64,000 bases of DNA from Dipteronia dyeriana (taxonomy: Eukaryota; Streptophyta; Magnoliopsida; Sapindales; Sapindaceae), in contig CM065298.1 of NCBI GenBank assembly GCA_032871835.1, positions 71,204,154 through 71,268,153 of the forward strand, written 5' to 3'. The notes beneath the pieces were generated by a model. That model made no database searches. It was given only the letters and a program-made list of their open reading frames with translations, and was not told the DNA's origin. Positions 34,844 to 46,895 of the stretch are shown piece after piece. Within the stretch, counting starts at the first letter, position 1. Every line of letters starts with the position of its first letter. Both the position numbers and the translations under genes were made by a program.

Positions 34844-35774
34844 TGATATGAACCTTACCAAGAGCAGTGAGACCCGGAACCAATATATGGTAACGAAGGA
34901 TCGTTTTTTAATCAAATTTTTAAACAAGAATATTATTGGACCGCGACCCGTTACCTATAAGGAGGTAAGAACCAAAGGTATCAAGAAAGTTGTAGACGCC
35001 ACACTCAAGAATAAGAAAGAAGGTGAGTATAAGTCAAGGTTTGAACGCCACAAGGTAGAACCTTGATAAGTTCACAAGTTCTATGAAGAACCAAAGAGAA
35101 AATTCTCTCAAATTTATTTCAATTCAAAATATTCCTTCAAATTACATCAATTGGTCCATTTTATACTAAAAATATCTAAGACCTAAAAGGGAATAAATAT
35201 TAGGTAATTAATGCCTTACGATTTAGGAAAATAAATGCTAACAAATTTAGGAAACAACTAAAGACTAAAAACTAGCAACTAGTTGATTTGTTCCTTATTT
35301 GGAAAGTTGAATTCGGGAAACAAATCAACTCTTTATTTGGAGAATATATATAAAATAGGGAATATGCTAAAGTAAGAAATATACTGAAATTGGATTCTCC
35401 TCCAACCATACGTCGCCCTAAAAATAGGAAATATTCTGAAATTCGGACTGCTCAGCTCAAGTCTTCGCACAATAAGATAGATGACCGAATTTGGACTTGT
35501 TGTACTGTTTCGGAGGACGGGGTCTTCATAGAATCTGTAGAGATTGTCTTGGGCTTTCCAAAAACATTTTATAATAGAAAATCCGACTTCAGATGCTCTC
35601 TGTAGAGGTCCACGAAGTTCAGCCCGGATTTGGTCTTCATGTGGGCTGAATTTGGACTTTAGCAACTCGGAATAAGCCCATCATTTAATGCTTCTTTGAT
35701 CCTCTTGCCTCCTTTTAATTGGTCCAATTGGAACATGCAATGGTTCCTTTAATGATGCTTCTTAATTCTCATCA
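34844..35774 (-). repeat. 3' LTR of F
   Basis: In + orientation TGATATGAACC to TTCTCATCA. Its element-sense start is TGATGAGAATTAAGAAGC. The frame 34725-35066 straddles the E LTR/F LTR joint and is accidental. Confidence 0.95.
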
Positions 35775-35791
35775 TTCCCCTTCTCTTCAAA
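35775..35791 (-). promoter_or_regulatory. Polypurine tract of F
   Basis: TTCCCCTTCTCTTCAAA, minus strand TTTGAAGAGAAGGGGAA, directly beside the 3' LTR. The upstream GATTCGAGGACGAATCC text is typical for plant gypsy elements of chromovirus type. Confidence 0.8.
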
Positions 35792-36997
35792 AGGATTCGT
35801 CCTCGAATCTTCACCATAATGTTGTTGATAGCCTGCGACACTTCATCAAAGCCTTGCAAATGAGAAACAAAAACACTAGGCAAGGAAGGGTTAATTCCAT
35901 TAGTATTAAAACATGCCTCTTTGTACAAAAGCACAATCATTGGCTGATTTGAAAATAGAGCCCTTTTGACCTCACTCACCCTTGCATAAAAACTTACTTG
36001 TTTTCTCTTTTTTTTTTCTCAACAACCTCTTTTTCTTTTTCATCTTTTTTTTCTTTTTTTGCTATTTCGGACTCTTTTTCTTTTCTCTCTCTTTCTTTGG
36101 AACTCTCACTCTCACTCACTTTTTTGACATCTCTCTCTTTTCTTAACCTCACTTGATCTTCATACACTTGTTTTGGGTTAAAGGTACAAGAGTGATTGGC
36201 CTTTTATTGAGTACAAAGGAGTATCTATTGGTATACCCATCATGCGTCACATGCCTATCAAACTGCCACGGTCTCCCCAAAAGGATATGACCTGCATTCA
36301 TTGGTACCAAGTCACAAAGGACTTCATCTTCGTATTTTCCAATTGAAAACGACACCAACACCTGTTTAGTCACCTTGATTTCCCCACTATCATATTGTAG
36401 CTTATAAGGTTTTGGGTGTTTCAAAGTGGCCAAATTCAGTTTCTCCATAAAACTAGTGCTAACCATATTAGTACAACTCCCCCCATCAATGATCATGCTA
36501 CATACCTTATCATTAACATGACAACGGGTGTGAAAAATATTGTCACGTTGTACCTCATCATCTTCTTTGGCTTGAGTACTAAGAGTTCTTCTTGCCACCC
36601 AAAGCTCTCCATCCCTATCTCCTCTATTCCCATTCTTAACTTCTTTACCTCCCATTCCAAGTTGAAATCTGTCTGCACCCACATTAGACATGCGATCATC
36701 CTCCTATAGGTCAATCCCATAATCATCTTCATAGTCATTTCTAGGTGGGTTTCTTTCTCTTCGTTCCACCTTAAGAACCCCAATTGGTTGCACCCTTTGT
36801 GAACTAGACTCCACCTTATCTATCCTATCATGCACCTCACCAATCTTAATCTCCATTCGGTCCATGTTTTTTTGTATGGCTTTATACAAAAACTTGAGAT
36901 CTATCGTTTCTGGTGCATAATCAGATAAGTCTCTACTTTTATCACATGACATATTTGAAACCTGCAAAAAAAATAAAAAATAAATAGTAAGCCACAC
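35775..36997 (-). pseudogene. Fused gag N-terminus - protease reading frame (F)
   Basis: On minus the first part (to 36704) has MSCDKSRDLSDYAPETIDLK near its start and a short helical region. A single TAG at 36706-36704 is followed in the same frame by 36691-36149, the aspartic protease: 'CHVNDKVCSMIIDGGSCTNM' (active-site D-G-G), 'KQVLVSFSIGKYEDEVLCDL', 'HILLGRPWQFDRHVTHDGYT', 'ITLVPLT'. The capsid domain and zinc knuckle of gag are missing. After 36149 a Lys/Glu-rich linker is readable (KRALFSNQPMIVLLYKEACF, then an LQGFDEV stretch), which in full elements leads into RT; here it runs into the PPT instead. The product, if the stop were read through, would be a protease with a Gag N-terminal tail. 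Ty3/gypsy, probably chromovirus; clade not assigned. Confidence 0.8.
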
Positions 36998-37524
36998 AAC
37001 ACTCCCTCACGTGTTTACTCTCAAAGATTGTGGCACTCACTCGTGTTTTACTCAATTGTTTTGGCTTTTACCCTCTGATGAGCTCACACTCTCTTGCCTT
37101 TTTCCACTCTTTGTTCACTCTTTCAGTTCCATTTTTTTTTTACTTAGACGAACACTCACAAGAAGTTTAAGAAATAAGATGTAACAAAATAAATTAAAAA
37201 AAAAATAATAATAATAATAATATAGAACAAGAATAACAAAGACGAGATTCTACTGCCAATTTTTTTTTTTTAATATCAACACACAATAAAAAAAAAGGAA
37301 TAGAAAAAAAATTGAAATAAGTTCAACTACACAACCTAAAAAAATTCAGGATCTTTTTTTTTGGATCTTTTTTTTTATATAACGAATCTGATAAAACTTT
37401 TTTTTTTGTAACGGATCTAATAAAACTTTTTTTTTGTAACGGATTTGATTTGATTTTTTTAGATAAAACAGAAAAAAAAATAGACGAAGAAGAACAAGGA
37501 TAGATTAAACCTGATTTAGAAGCC
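36998..37524 (-). other. A/T-rich leader of F
   Basis: Non-coding, with many homopolymer T and A runs and an (AAT)n stretch at about 37207-37222. It separates the PBS from the gag start. Confidence 0.6.
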
Positions 37525-37541
37525 TAAGCTCTGATACCAAC
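37525..37541 (-). promoter_or_regulatory. Primer-binding site of F (tRNA-iMet)
   Basis: On minus TTGGTATCAGAGCTTAG follows the LTR within one base. It matches the TGGTATCAGAGC consensus of initiator-Met priming. Confidence 0.85.
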
Positions 37542-38474
37542 TGATATAAACCTCACCAAGAGCAGTGAGACCCGGAACCAATATATGGTAACGAATGATC
37601 GTTTTCTAATCAAGTTTTTAAACAAGAATATTATCGGACCGCGACCCGTTACCTATAAGGAGGTAAGAACCAATGGTATCAAGAAAGTTGTAGATGCCAC
37701 ACTCAAGAATAAGAAAGAAGGTGAATGATAAGTCAAGGTTTGAACGCCACAAGGTAGAACCTTGATAAGTTCACAAGTTCTATGAAGAACAAAAGAGAAA
37801 ATTCTCTCAAATTTATTTCAATTCAAAATCTTCCTTCAAATTACATCAATGGGTCCATTTTATACTAAAAATATCTAAGACCTAAAGGGGAATAAATATT
37901 AGGCAATTAATGCCTTACAATTTAGGAAAATAAATGCTAACAAATTTAGGAAACAACTAAAGACTAAAAACTAGCAACTAGTTGATTTGTTCCTTATTTG
38001 GAAAGTTGAATTCGGGAAACAAATCAACTCTTTATTTGGGGAATATATATAAAATAGGTAATATGCTAAAGTAAGAAATATACTGAAATTGGATTCTCCT
38101 CCAACCATACGTCGCCCAAAAAAATAGGAAATATTCTGAAATTCGGACTGCTCAGCTCAAGTCTTCGCGCAATAAGATAGATAACCGAATTTGGACTTGT
38201 TGTACTGTTTCAGAGGATGAGGTCTCCATAGAATCTGCAGAGATTGTCTTGGGCTTTCTGAAAACATATTATAATAGAAAATCCGACTTTAGATGCTCTC
38301 TGTAGAGGTCCACGAAGTTCAGCCCGGATTTGGTCTTCATATGGGCCGAATTTGGACTTTAGCAACTCGGAATCAGCCCATCATTTAATGCTTCTTTGCT
38401 CCTCTTGTCTCCTTTTAATTGGCCCAATTAGAACATGCAATGGTTCCTTTGGTGATGCTTCTTAATTCTCATCA
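37542..38474 (-). repeat. 5' LTR of F
   Basis: 933 bp, TGATATAAACC to TTCTCATCA in + orientation, collinear with 34844-35774. Confidence 0.95.
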
Positions 38475-38479
38475 CCTTA

Positions 38480-40891
38480 TCTTTCTCTTACAAGGCTTAG
38501 GCACACACACACATATCATACATTTATGCCCCTGCATCGTTGTGCACCATTATAGGCACACAAATACAATTCATTCATATGTGTCTCTACATTGTTGTTC
38601 ACGATGTATAACACATTCACACACTTTTAGATGAATGCTCATGCATTGGTTTGGAAATAACATGTTTTGGAATATGCATGATTGGAAACTATCTCTATGT
38701 AGTTTGCATTCTAGTATTAACTGTGTTTGTGTGTGTATATGTTTGTATAACATGGATATTGAACTTGTATTTATTTTTAAATCGTTCTTGATTGTGTTCC
38801 GGTCATTTTGGTTACTCATACTATTGATTTCAAGTTCTAAGTCAAAAGATACTACACTTTCATCTAATGTTTCTTACATTGTCTTCGTCTTCGTATATCG
38901 AGTCAAATTATTATTTTCTAAGTTGAGTGTCTTATATGTTTATGTCCGTGTGAGAGTTATGGTTCGTAATCCATAAAAAAATTCGAATTCTAAGTTCGGA
39001 GGCAGGAGAATGGCTGAAGAACTCGAAGAAAGGTCAAAGGAGAAAGAAGCAACCAATGTCTTCTTTCCCGAGATGGCGCGTGGCCATCTCGGGGTAGAAA
39101 GCTTGCTGCCCCGAGATGCCGGCGCACCATCTTGGGCAGCCAGCTTGCTTTGCTCCATATTTCCCCTCTTGGTCATTTCACATGTCCAAGTTTCCCACTC
39201 CTTTAAAAACTCTTTCCCTCTCACATTTCATTCTAAAAAGAAATTCAATTCAAGTGTGCAGAAATTTTCTCTCTAAATTTTCTCACCTTCCAAACACCAT
39301 AACTTCTTCATTTGAACTCCGATTTGAGTGATTCAAAGTTGAGAGTGTTAATCTATTCATCCTCCATCTTGTTGCTGAAGGTTTAAGTTAATCTTGCAGC
39401 TGTGTTTGGTGTCTAATCATACAAAAACGGGACTGCACCTAAATCAACTAAGGTATTGATTTTCTCTCAAAGTTTTCTTTTAAAACTTGGTCAATTGCCT
39501 TAGATTTTCTTCTTCTACATATATTTTTATATTGTGAGTTTTGATTTGTGTTTTGAAAATTCTCAAAGCTAGGTTGAGTTTCAATTGAAAACATTCATGT
39601 TGAGTTAGGTTTTGATTTTGCCTATGTTATCACATGTTTGAGATTGTATTGTGCTATCTTTGATTCTAGGACTATTTTATGATCTTTGATTGTTTGATTT
39701 TGTGAAAAATAGTTCCTCACATGTATTAGGCTCTCTTGGCTGAATTTCTCACATAATACATGTGCCTATGTTCTTTTGAGCTATTCATGTGATTTGTTGA
39801 ATCTATGATTAGGAATTTGCTCTAGAACTTTTGATTAAATCTATTTGACTTTGTCATATGACTTTAGCATGTTTTAGGTTTTTATGATTTAAACTTGATC
39901 TTGTGATTTGTTGAACATATCTTGTGATTCAAGTTTAGATATATGAATGTATCTAGGATGTGATTAATATTGAACATATCTTACATGATCTAGATTTGAT
40001 TACACATGCATGACTAACTATACTATATGTGATTTGTGCATTCATGCTCATGTCTAGTATTTACCATAGGATGTGTTGATCATAGCATTCTATGTTGCGT
40101 GCTTGTTTTCATTTTGCATTCATGATCACCTAGATGCCTTGTGACAAGGAAGTCTTGACAATAGGTGTAAGACCTATGGTGTTGAGCAAGAAGTCTTGGC
40201 AAGAGGTGTAAAGCCTTGGATTGTCGAGCAAAAAAGTCTTGGCTAAAGGTGTGAAGCCTTGGATAGTCGAGCAAGAAGTCTTGCCTAGAGTTGGGAGAAC
40301 TCGGATAGGTGAGCAAGAAAGTCTTGACTAGAGTCGTGAGGACTTAGTTGAGCAAGAATTCTTGCCTTGGGTCGGAGGATCCGGATAAGGTGAGCAAGGA
40401 AGTCTTGACAAGAGGTGTGAAGCCTCAGATTGTTGAGCATAGGGCGACTACTTCTAGAGTAGGATAGGAGGGTAGTTTCTAGGTGAAGAGGTCACTTGAG
40501 AGATTGAACTTGTCTTATCTACTAGTGGATTTTGTTTGCCGGTGGCTGCTAACCCGTGGATGTTTCCTCTTCGGAGGTTTACCACGTTATATCTTGTATC
40601 AACTTTTCTCTATCCCTATCTCTTTAATATTTGTATTGTGGATAAAACTTTTTATGTATGTTGACTTTCTTTCTATAATATAGATTATGTAAGTGTTACA
40701 ATTACTTGTTTGTATCACACTTTACTTATGTTTATATATTGATTAATTGTCTTTAATTAATATATATATTGTGATACAAGCAATATAGAAGGACAAACTT
40801 TTGTTTGTTTATAAGGGAGTCGAAAAAGGTGTCTAACCTATTCACCTCCCTCGAGGTTAGCCTTGAGCATTTTACTGTGTTTGTATTTTCA
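38480..40891 (+). repeat. 3' LTR of E, second part
   Basis: Continues the E LTR from TCTTTCTCTTACAAGG to GTATTTTCA. It includes the palindrome pair (39066-39118), the array of about 40 bp (40140-40440) and a C-rich CCTATTCACCTCCCTC motif. GAGAC follows. Confidence 0.95.
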
Positions 40892-41024
40892 GAGACACCA
40901 AGTTTGAATAGTAAATCAAGCATATTACAAATGACTTAGTCAAGCATCAAACTTAGAACTCTTATCAAACATGAAAAAAAAAAAAAAAATCTCATATGTG
41001 CTACTCAATCAAGTATGAGAGCAC

Positions 41025-44000
41025 TCACCTTTGACCATATTGGTCAACACAAATAACATCATGATCATTACTCATGGCAATATGAAATCTGGAAGATAAA
41101 TCATCAACTATCTTTTTCATGAAAATATCACTCATTTTAAACTCATTGTTATTGCCATGCACAAATATTTCATCAATACACGATATATGACCATCATGCT
41201 TTTTCACATTCTCATCCATACAAATCTTATTGACATTCTTCTTCACATGTTTATCATTATTATGCACAACATTCAAAGATTTATCAATATCAACATGTTT
41301 AGAAGAATGACTAGGAACCTTTTTCACATCATGATTTTTAATCCAAACTTTCCAAGTTTCTTCACATGATCATGACCAATATGCATATTTTTTAAAACAT
41401 CAAAACCATTATCATGTTTAGAATCTTTCAAAGAAGATTTGTTCAACTCACTAGCATGCATATTATTTCCTAGTTTGCATTGCCTAATATATTCATAACA
41501 TCTAGGTCTAATGTGACCAATTACATTGCAATAATGACAAACCAGAATAAATTTAGAAAAATTACCTTTGGAGTGTGCTTGCTTTGGTTGAGAAGTTGGT
41601 TGAGAAATTCCATAGCTCTTCTTGTCTTTGTCTTTGGTTTTGGAAGAAATAGTAGTTGAGCCTTTTCTAATCCAAATTTTCTTAACACCATGCTTCTCAT
41701 TACTGCTAACAACATGCTTTGACTTATTCTTTGGCTTATCATGCAAATCGACTTTATTAGTTACATTTTAAAACAAGTCAAACAAGTCAAACAAAGCATT
41801 ATCAATCTTTTTATGGATAGTAGTATGAGGCACAACATGTGTTTTCACAAGCAAGTCATCAACAATATTTTTCTCAACATGCTTTTCCAAGGTCTTCCTA
41901 GGTCTAGATCTAGATCTATACATGGATGATTGCCTAGGACCATTCATCAAAGACATATCATACAAATCATTCTCATATTTGTATTTGCGAATGTATTCAT
42001 AGCATCTAGGTCTTATATGTCCTACCATGTTACAAAAATGGCAAATAGGTACAAATTTGAAAGGGTTACCTTTAGCTTGAGCATTTGAAATAGTATACCT
42101 TATCACATTGTTACCTCTTTGATGTCCATTCCTTGATGCTTTGTCTTTTGCATGAGAAAATGATGATTTTTGTCTTTGACCTTGTTGAGAATTTCATTTG
42201 TTGCTCCTTGTTGATATTGAGGCACCTCCGGTTACATCCATGGCTTCACCGTTAGAGAGAGTACCTACATTCACTTTACCACTGGCTTTGACAAAAGTAG
42301 AATTGTTAGATGAAGGTGTAACATTTTCATTCATATAACCTAATCCTTTTTTTTTCACTGGGATGCTTACCAATCTTGATGAGAGTTTTTACTTTACTAG
42401 CACTAGATGACAGCTTACCTATCATCTTGTTAGCCTCATCAAGCTTATCACTAAGCATCTTCTCTTGACACTCATTCTTGCTAATTTTGACTCTAAGCAC
42501 ATTTTCAAGTCTTTGAGCACGATCAAGAGAATCATCTCTTTGCTCAACTTCTTGTTTCAAAATTCCTAGTCTTTCATTACTATCTTTCAAGTTATTCTCT
42601 AGACTAAGGATTTTGTCTTTAAGCTCTTTATTCTCTTTTTGCTTATTCTCTCATTCCATGATAAACAACTTCATAGTAAAGTCTTCTTTCAAATCATCTA
42701 GCTCTTGAGCACTTTCTTCTATCTTTGAAAAATATTTTTCCATGGTTTCTTTATGCTCCTTAATGACTTCACTTTGCTTGCTTATCTTCTCCAAAGACAT
42801 ATTCTTCTCATTTTCAAGAGCTTTGATTATCACCACTAAATTGGCATTGATCAACTTCAACTTATTGTTCTCATCATTCTTCTCGACATTTTCACTAGTT
42901 AGTTGAAGGATCTTGTCATTTAAGCTTGTTTCATCATGATGTGAGGAGAATTCACTATCTTCATTACTTGAAGAGTATTCACTTTCCTCACTACATGAGG
43001 AGTCTTCACCACTATCCTCAAATCTTCCTTCATATATAGCCGGGTGAGTAATGTAATTGCTAGTATATTTTCGATCATCCGAGGACTCCTCTTCCTCTTT
43101 TACATAACTCACACTCACATCAATCCAAGTAGCCACCATTGCTAAGCCTTTCTTAGACTCTTTCTTCTCATTAGCACTCTTGGTAGAAATAAATTCAATC
43201 CCTTTGCATTCAAGACATCAAATTAGCTTCTTCTTAGATTCATCCTTACAATCTACCACTTATTTTGGAGTGATTGTTTTATCAACTTCCTCTCTCTTAG
43301 AACATATGTTCTTTAGAAATTTCTTGAAAGCTATCATCATACTAACCATATCATCTTCACTCATCTCATTAGTCACTTTGAGTGTTATTCCCTTATCTTC
43401 AAACCTTGGCTTGAACCCAAGCTCATATGCTTGTAGAGACCCAAGAAGCTCATCAACCCTCATAAGATCGACATTCTTGCTTTCTTCAATTGCGGTCACC
43501 TTTGCTTTAAATCTCTTAGGTAAGGATCTTAAGATTTTCCAATTAATTCTTTCTTGCGGATATGGATCTCCCAAAGTTTGACTTTGATTGGTGATATTCA
43601 AGAGTCTAGTTTGAAAGTCTACTAACTTCTCATCCTCATCCTCATCCATAACAAGACTTTCAAATTGAGAGGTAAGCATTTGTACTCTTGACCTTCGAAC
43701 CGCCAACGTACCCTCATTGATAGTTTGCAAAGTATCCCATGCTTCCTTTGCCGATTTGAGGTTTTGATGTAGATAAATTGAGTACCATCTACACCACCAA
43801 ATATTGCATTCATTGTCCTATGATGCCACTTAGCATTATCAAATTCAATAGCCATCCATTCGGCTCTAGGCTTCAAAATCATAGTGCCATCTTCTTGCCT
43901 TTTGGTAGGTATCTCATAACCTTCCTCAACACTCATCCATGCCTTTTCATTGATGGATCTAATGTAGGCTCTCATCCTAATTTTCCAAAAGGAGTAGTTA

Positions 44001-44059
44001 CAACTATTCAAGAGTGGAGGTCTAGCACTAGATGCACCTTCCAACATAGAATCACCCAT
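41025..44059 (-). pseudogene. gag: Sirevirus-like gag pseudogene with duplicated knuckle (C)
   Basis: Start ATG at 44059: 'NYSFWKIRMRAYIRSINEKA', 'KWHHRTMNAIFGGVDGTQFI', then a shift near 43760. 43730-43260 continues with 'RINWKILRSLPKRFKAKVTA'. The first knuckle (about 43220) is decayed: CLEC is present but His and the last Cys are not. 43139-42651 is an acidic Ser/Glu stretch followed by a long coiled coil, and 42590-42327 is a second coiled coil (RLENVLRVKISKNECQEKML). Then come two copies of one module: 'CHFCNMVGHIRPRCYEYIRK' (about 42042-41985) and 'CHYCNVIGHIRPRCYEYIRQ' (about 41541-41484), both C-x2-C-x4-H-x4-C. 'KIWIRKG' lies between them. The last frame (41327-41025) ends with VDDLSSRFHIAMSNDHDVIC, the counterpart of LYSRFNIVVKDDIGNVC in A, D and E. 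No pol follows. Confidence 0.85.
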
Positions 44060-44111
44060 AACACAAAAACAACGAACACTATAATATGGACCTATCTAAT
44101 TAATTATAGAC

Positions 44112-44129
44112 ACCAGATCTGATACCTAT
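44112..44129 (-). promoter_or_regulatory. Primer-binding site of C
   Basis: On minus ATAGGTATCAGATCTGGT directly follows the LTR; this is a somewhat changed TGGTATCAGAGC. Confidence 0.75.
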
Positions 44130-46344
44130 TGTAAATTCCTTTAACCAATTATAGTATAAAATATACCTAGAGAGGAGTGTGTGTGTGTGTGGGGGGGGGG
44201 GGGGTGAATAGGTATATGCTCAAATTTTAATCTTCTTTAAAAACACAAGCAATCTTATACAACACTTAGTATAATATCCAAAATGATATATGATAAAGAA
44301 AACGTTCAAGCAACACAAATCAACTAAGTGAATAAATTAAAGATGCTAAAAATCAACACAAGATATTTATATGGTAAAACCTCCTAAGAGGAAATATCCA
44401 CAGGTTGATACCGTAACCACCGGCAAAAGCAAATCCATTATTTCAAATAAGAGTTACACACTCAGGCAATCAACACATGCTCTCCAAGCTATCACTCTTA
44501 CTCTACCCTTGAACCTAGTGATCTACTAAGCCGAATTCTATCCAAGACCTCATTTCTCTAAGAAGATTCCTTGCTCACCTTTCCATATCCTCCCGACCAT
44601 AGGCAAGACTTCTTGCTGAACTATCCGAGTCCTCCCGACTCTAGTTGAGACTTCCTTGCTCAACAATCCGAGGTCTCACACCTCTTGTCGAGACTTCCAC
44701 TTGCTTAGCTATCCAAGTCCTCCCGACTCTAGCTAAGACTTCCAACTGCTCAAATCAAAGAATTACTCTACTATATTAGACTTCCTACCTCTTCACAAGG
44801 CTTCTAAGTGATCATGATGCAAAATGCAAACAAGCACTCAACATAGAAAATGATGATCAACAAATTCTATGGACATGCAACTAGATAGCTAGATTATGCT
44901 TTCAAGGAACAATCACAAATGTATCTAGGCAACCTAAGCATGTTATCAACTAAGAACCAAATCAATGAAATGAATATACCAATTGATGTAGACCTAGTTC
45001 TTAGAAAATGAAATTAAATCTAGAAATAGTCAATCAAGAATAAGAACAAAATATTTCTAGAAACAATTTCATGTTTATCAAGTTTAGCACAAATCAATCA
45101 ACTTATCACAAATCTAGCTAAACTTGAAAATAAAATCAACAAACCACAAAATGATATCAAATTCATCTTAGTCATGCTTCTTAATCAAAAGGAATCAATC
45201 AATAAGAAGATCTAAGAAGAAAACTAAGAAGAAGATGATTTTACCAACAAGGATGAAAATTACGAAAAAAGATCTGATCACAACAAAAGATCTAGACATC
45301 CTTTGGTTCTGGAAATGATTGGGGTTTGTAGAACTCTTCAAGACATTCGAAATCATTTTTTGAATCAAGTGATTCGGAGTTGAAATGAAGAAGTTATCAG
45401 AAAAACAAAAAATCAAAATGTTGAGAGAAAAATTCTGCACTTGTTCTTCAAATTCGTTTTTCTCAACTTGTAATGAATAAGAGGGAAGGAGAGGATTTAA
45501 AGAGAGAATGACCAAATGAACAACTTGCCCTCTTTCTTTAGTGTCTCCCCGAGATGGCACGTGGGCATCTTGGGGCAGAACACATTTGGGGCGGAGATGG
45601 CCACGCGCCATCTTGGGATGGGGCATGGTGATGGCTTAAGCCATCACACCTCACCCCTTGCGCTTCTCTCGCGTTCTTTGACCGTTCTTTGGTCTCCAAA
45701 CTCTGAATTCGAATCCGTTTGAAGATTAAAAACCAGGATTCCCTCACAGACATGGGAATATAAGATACTCAACCCAGAAAATAATAATTTGACTTGATAT
45801 ATGAAGACGAAGACAATGTATGCAACATAAGTTGAAAGTGTAGTATCTTTTGACTTAGAACTCGAAATCAATAGTATGAGTAACCGAAATGACCGGAACT
45901 CAATCAAGAATAATTTAAGATTAAATTAAAGTTCAATATCCATGTTACACAAACATATACACAAACAAACACATTTCTCACAAGAATGCAAACTACATAG
46001 AGATAGTCTCCAATCATGCATTTTCCAAAACATGCTACTTTCATACCAATGCATGAGCATTCAACTTCAAGTGTGTGAATGTGTCATATTAAATGATGCG
46101 CTATGATGCAGGGACACAAATGTATAAATTGTGTGTGTGTACGCCTATGCCTTGCAAGAGGAAGAAGAATCTTGATACCTTAGCATCCAAGTAAGCACAT
46201 ATCCTCTTGAAGACGAACTTTGCATGCAAAGTCGTTTTCCATCTTTGAAGCCTGATCTAATCACGAACCATATAAGAAAATAAGCAATACAAACAAAGAG
46301 CGTTTTGTTATGGAATCAAGACAACACAAATCTAAAACCTTACA
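44130..46344 (-). repeat. 5' LTR of C (2215 bp)
   Basis: TGTAAATTCC to CTAAAACCTTACA in + orientation. It contains (GT)n followed by a long G run (44179-44204), the array of about 40 bp (44540-44800) and the palindrome zone (45547-45617). Confidence 0.95.
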
Positions 46345-46349
46345 TCTTT
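46345..46349. repeat. TSD of element C, right copy (TCTTT)
   Basis: Repeats 22538-22542; after it L2 resumes with AATGGTCATTCACAATGCC, continuing the L2 text seen at 22499-22518. Confidence 0.9.
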
Positions 46350-46856
46350 AATGGTCATTCACAATGCCATTAATGTGCAATCAGTAAACTCACTAATGGC
46401 CATTCACAATGCCATTAATGAGTCAACACCATCAAAACCAAATAAGTGTTCCTATGATTACGAATTGATTAATTAGACTGATGGAGTGGGAAGAAAGTAA
46501 TGAGGAAATATAAATTTTACCAAGCTCTTTCCAAGAAGATCATCTCACATCTGATATCTGACCCAAAAATCACCTATCTAGAGAACACCAAAATGGATTC
46601 TCAAAATGTGCTTATCTACTACATATATCAATTTTCACTAGGAATATATCGACAAAGAGTTGTTCGCCATCACCAACTGCCTAAAAGGCATCTCATCTGA
46701 ATTCTTCTTATATCACCATTGTGGTATTATCTCACCTACATGTATTACCTCTCCCAAGAATGTATTGAGATTGGTTAACATTCGATTACTATTGTAAGCT
46801 CTCTAGAGTGTTTACGTTGTACCACTTCGCCATCTTTATAAGCTCCCAGTAGCTAT

Positions 46857-46895
<39 letters not shown>

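Larger units (their letters stand above)
34844..38474 (-). mobile_element. Element F: short Ty3/gypsy derivative, gag-protease only
   Basis: LTRs 34844-35774 (931 bp) and 37542-38474 (933 bp) with TSD CCTTA. Internal region 1767 bp on minus: PBS next to 37541, 5' leader, gag N-terminus, protease, pre-RT linker, PPT next to 35774. In the first 200 bp I count about nine differences between LTRs, so the insertion is not very recent. RT, RNase H and integrase are absent. A third LTR of the family is at 62981-63914. Confidence 0.95.
26707..40891 (+). mobile_element. Element E: most complete gag + ORF2 Sirevirus-like element
   Basis: It is bounded by GAGAC duplications. 5' LTR 26707-29306 (2600 bp), PBS, gag (29392-31458), linker, ORF2 (33129-34190), multiple PPTs, 3' LTR 34659-34843 plus 38480-40891 (2597 bp once F and its TSD are removed). 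The near-equal LTR lengths confirm the reconstruction. Internal length is about 5.35 kb, with no pol domain anywhere. It inserted into C and was itself hit by F. Confidence 0.95.
22543..46344 (-). mobile_element. Element C: diverged Sirevirus-like gag-only element (hosts E and F)
   Basis: Its ends are fixed by two LTRs of about 2.2 kb and the TCTTT duplication. It is oriented on minus: 5' LTR 44130-46344, PBS, gag pseudogene 44059-41025, non-coding 3' region (41024-40892 and 26706-24766), PPT, 3' LTR 22543-24747. Without the 14.2-kb insertion E it is about 9.6 kb. No protease, integrase, RT or ORF2 is present. The 3' region shares conserved linker motifs with A, D and E. Confidence 0.9.

Noticed and set aside
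34725..35066. 113-aa frame on +
   Set aside because: It crosses the E LTR/F LTR insertion joint; chance fusion.
43180..43581. 133-aa frame on +
   Set aside because: Antisense shadow of the C gag pseudogene.
46868..46894. (TA)n run as a replication origin or matrix-attachment site
   Set aside because: Simple microsatellite within an LTR; a shorter run is at the same LTR position near 8692-8706.
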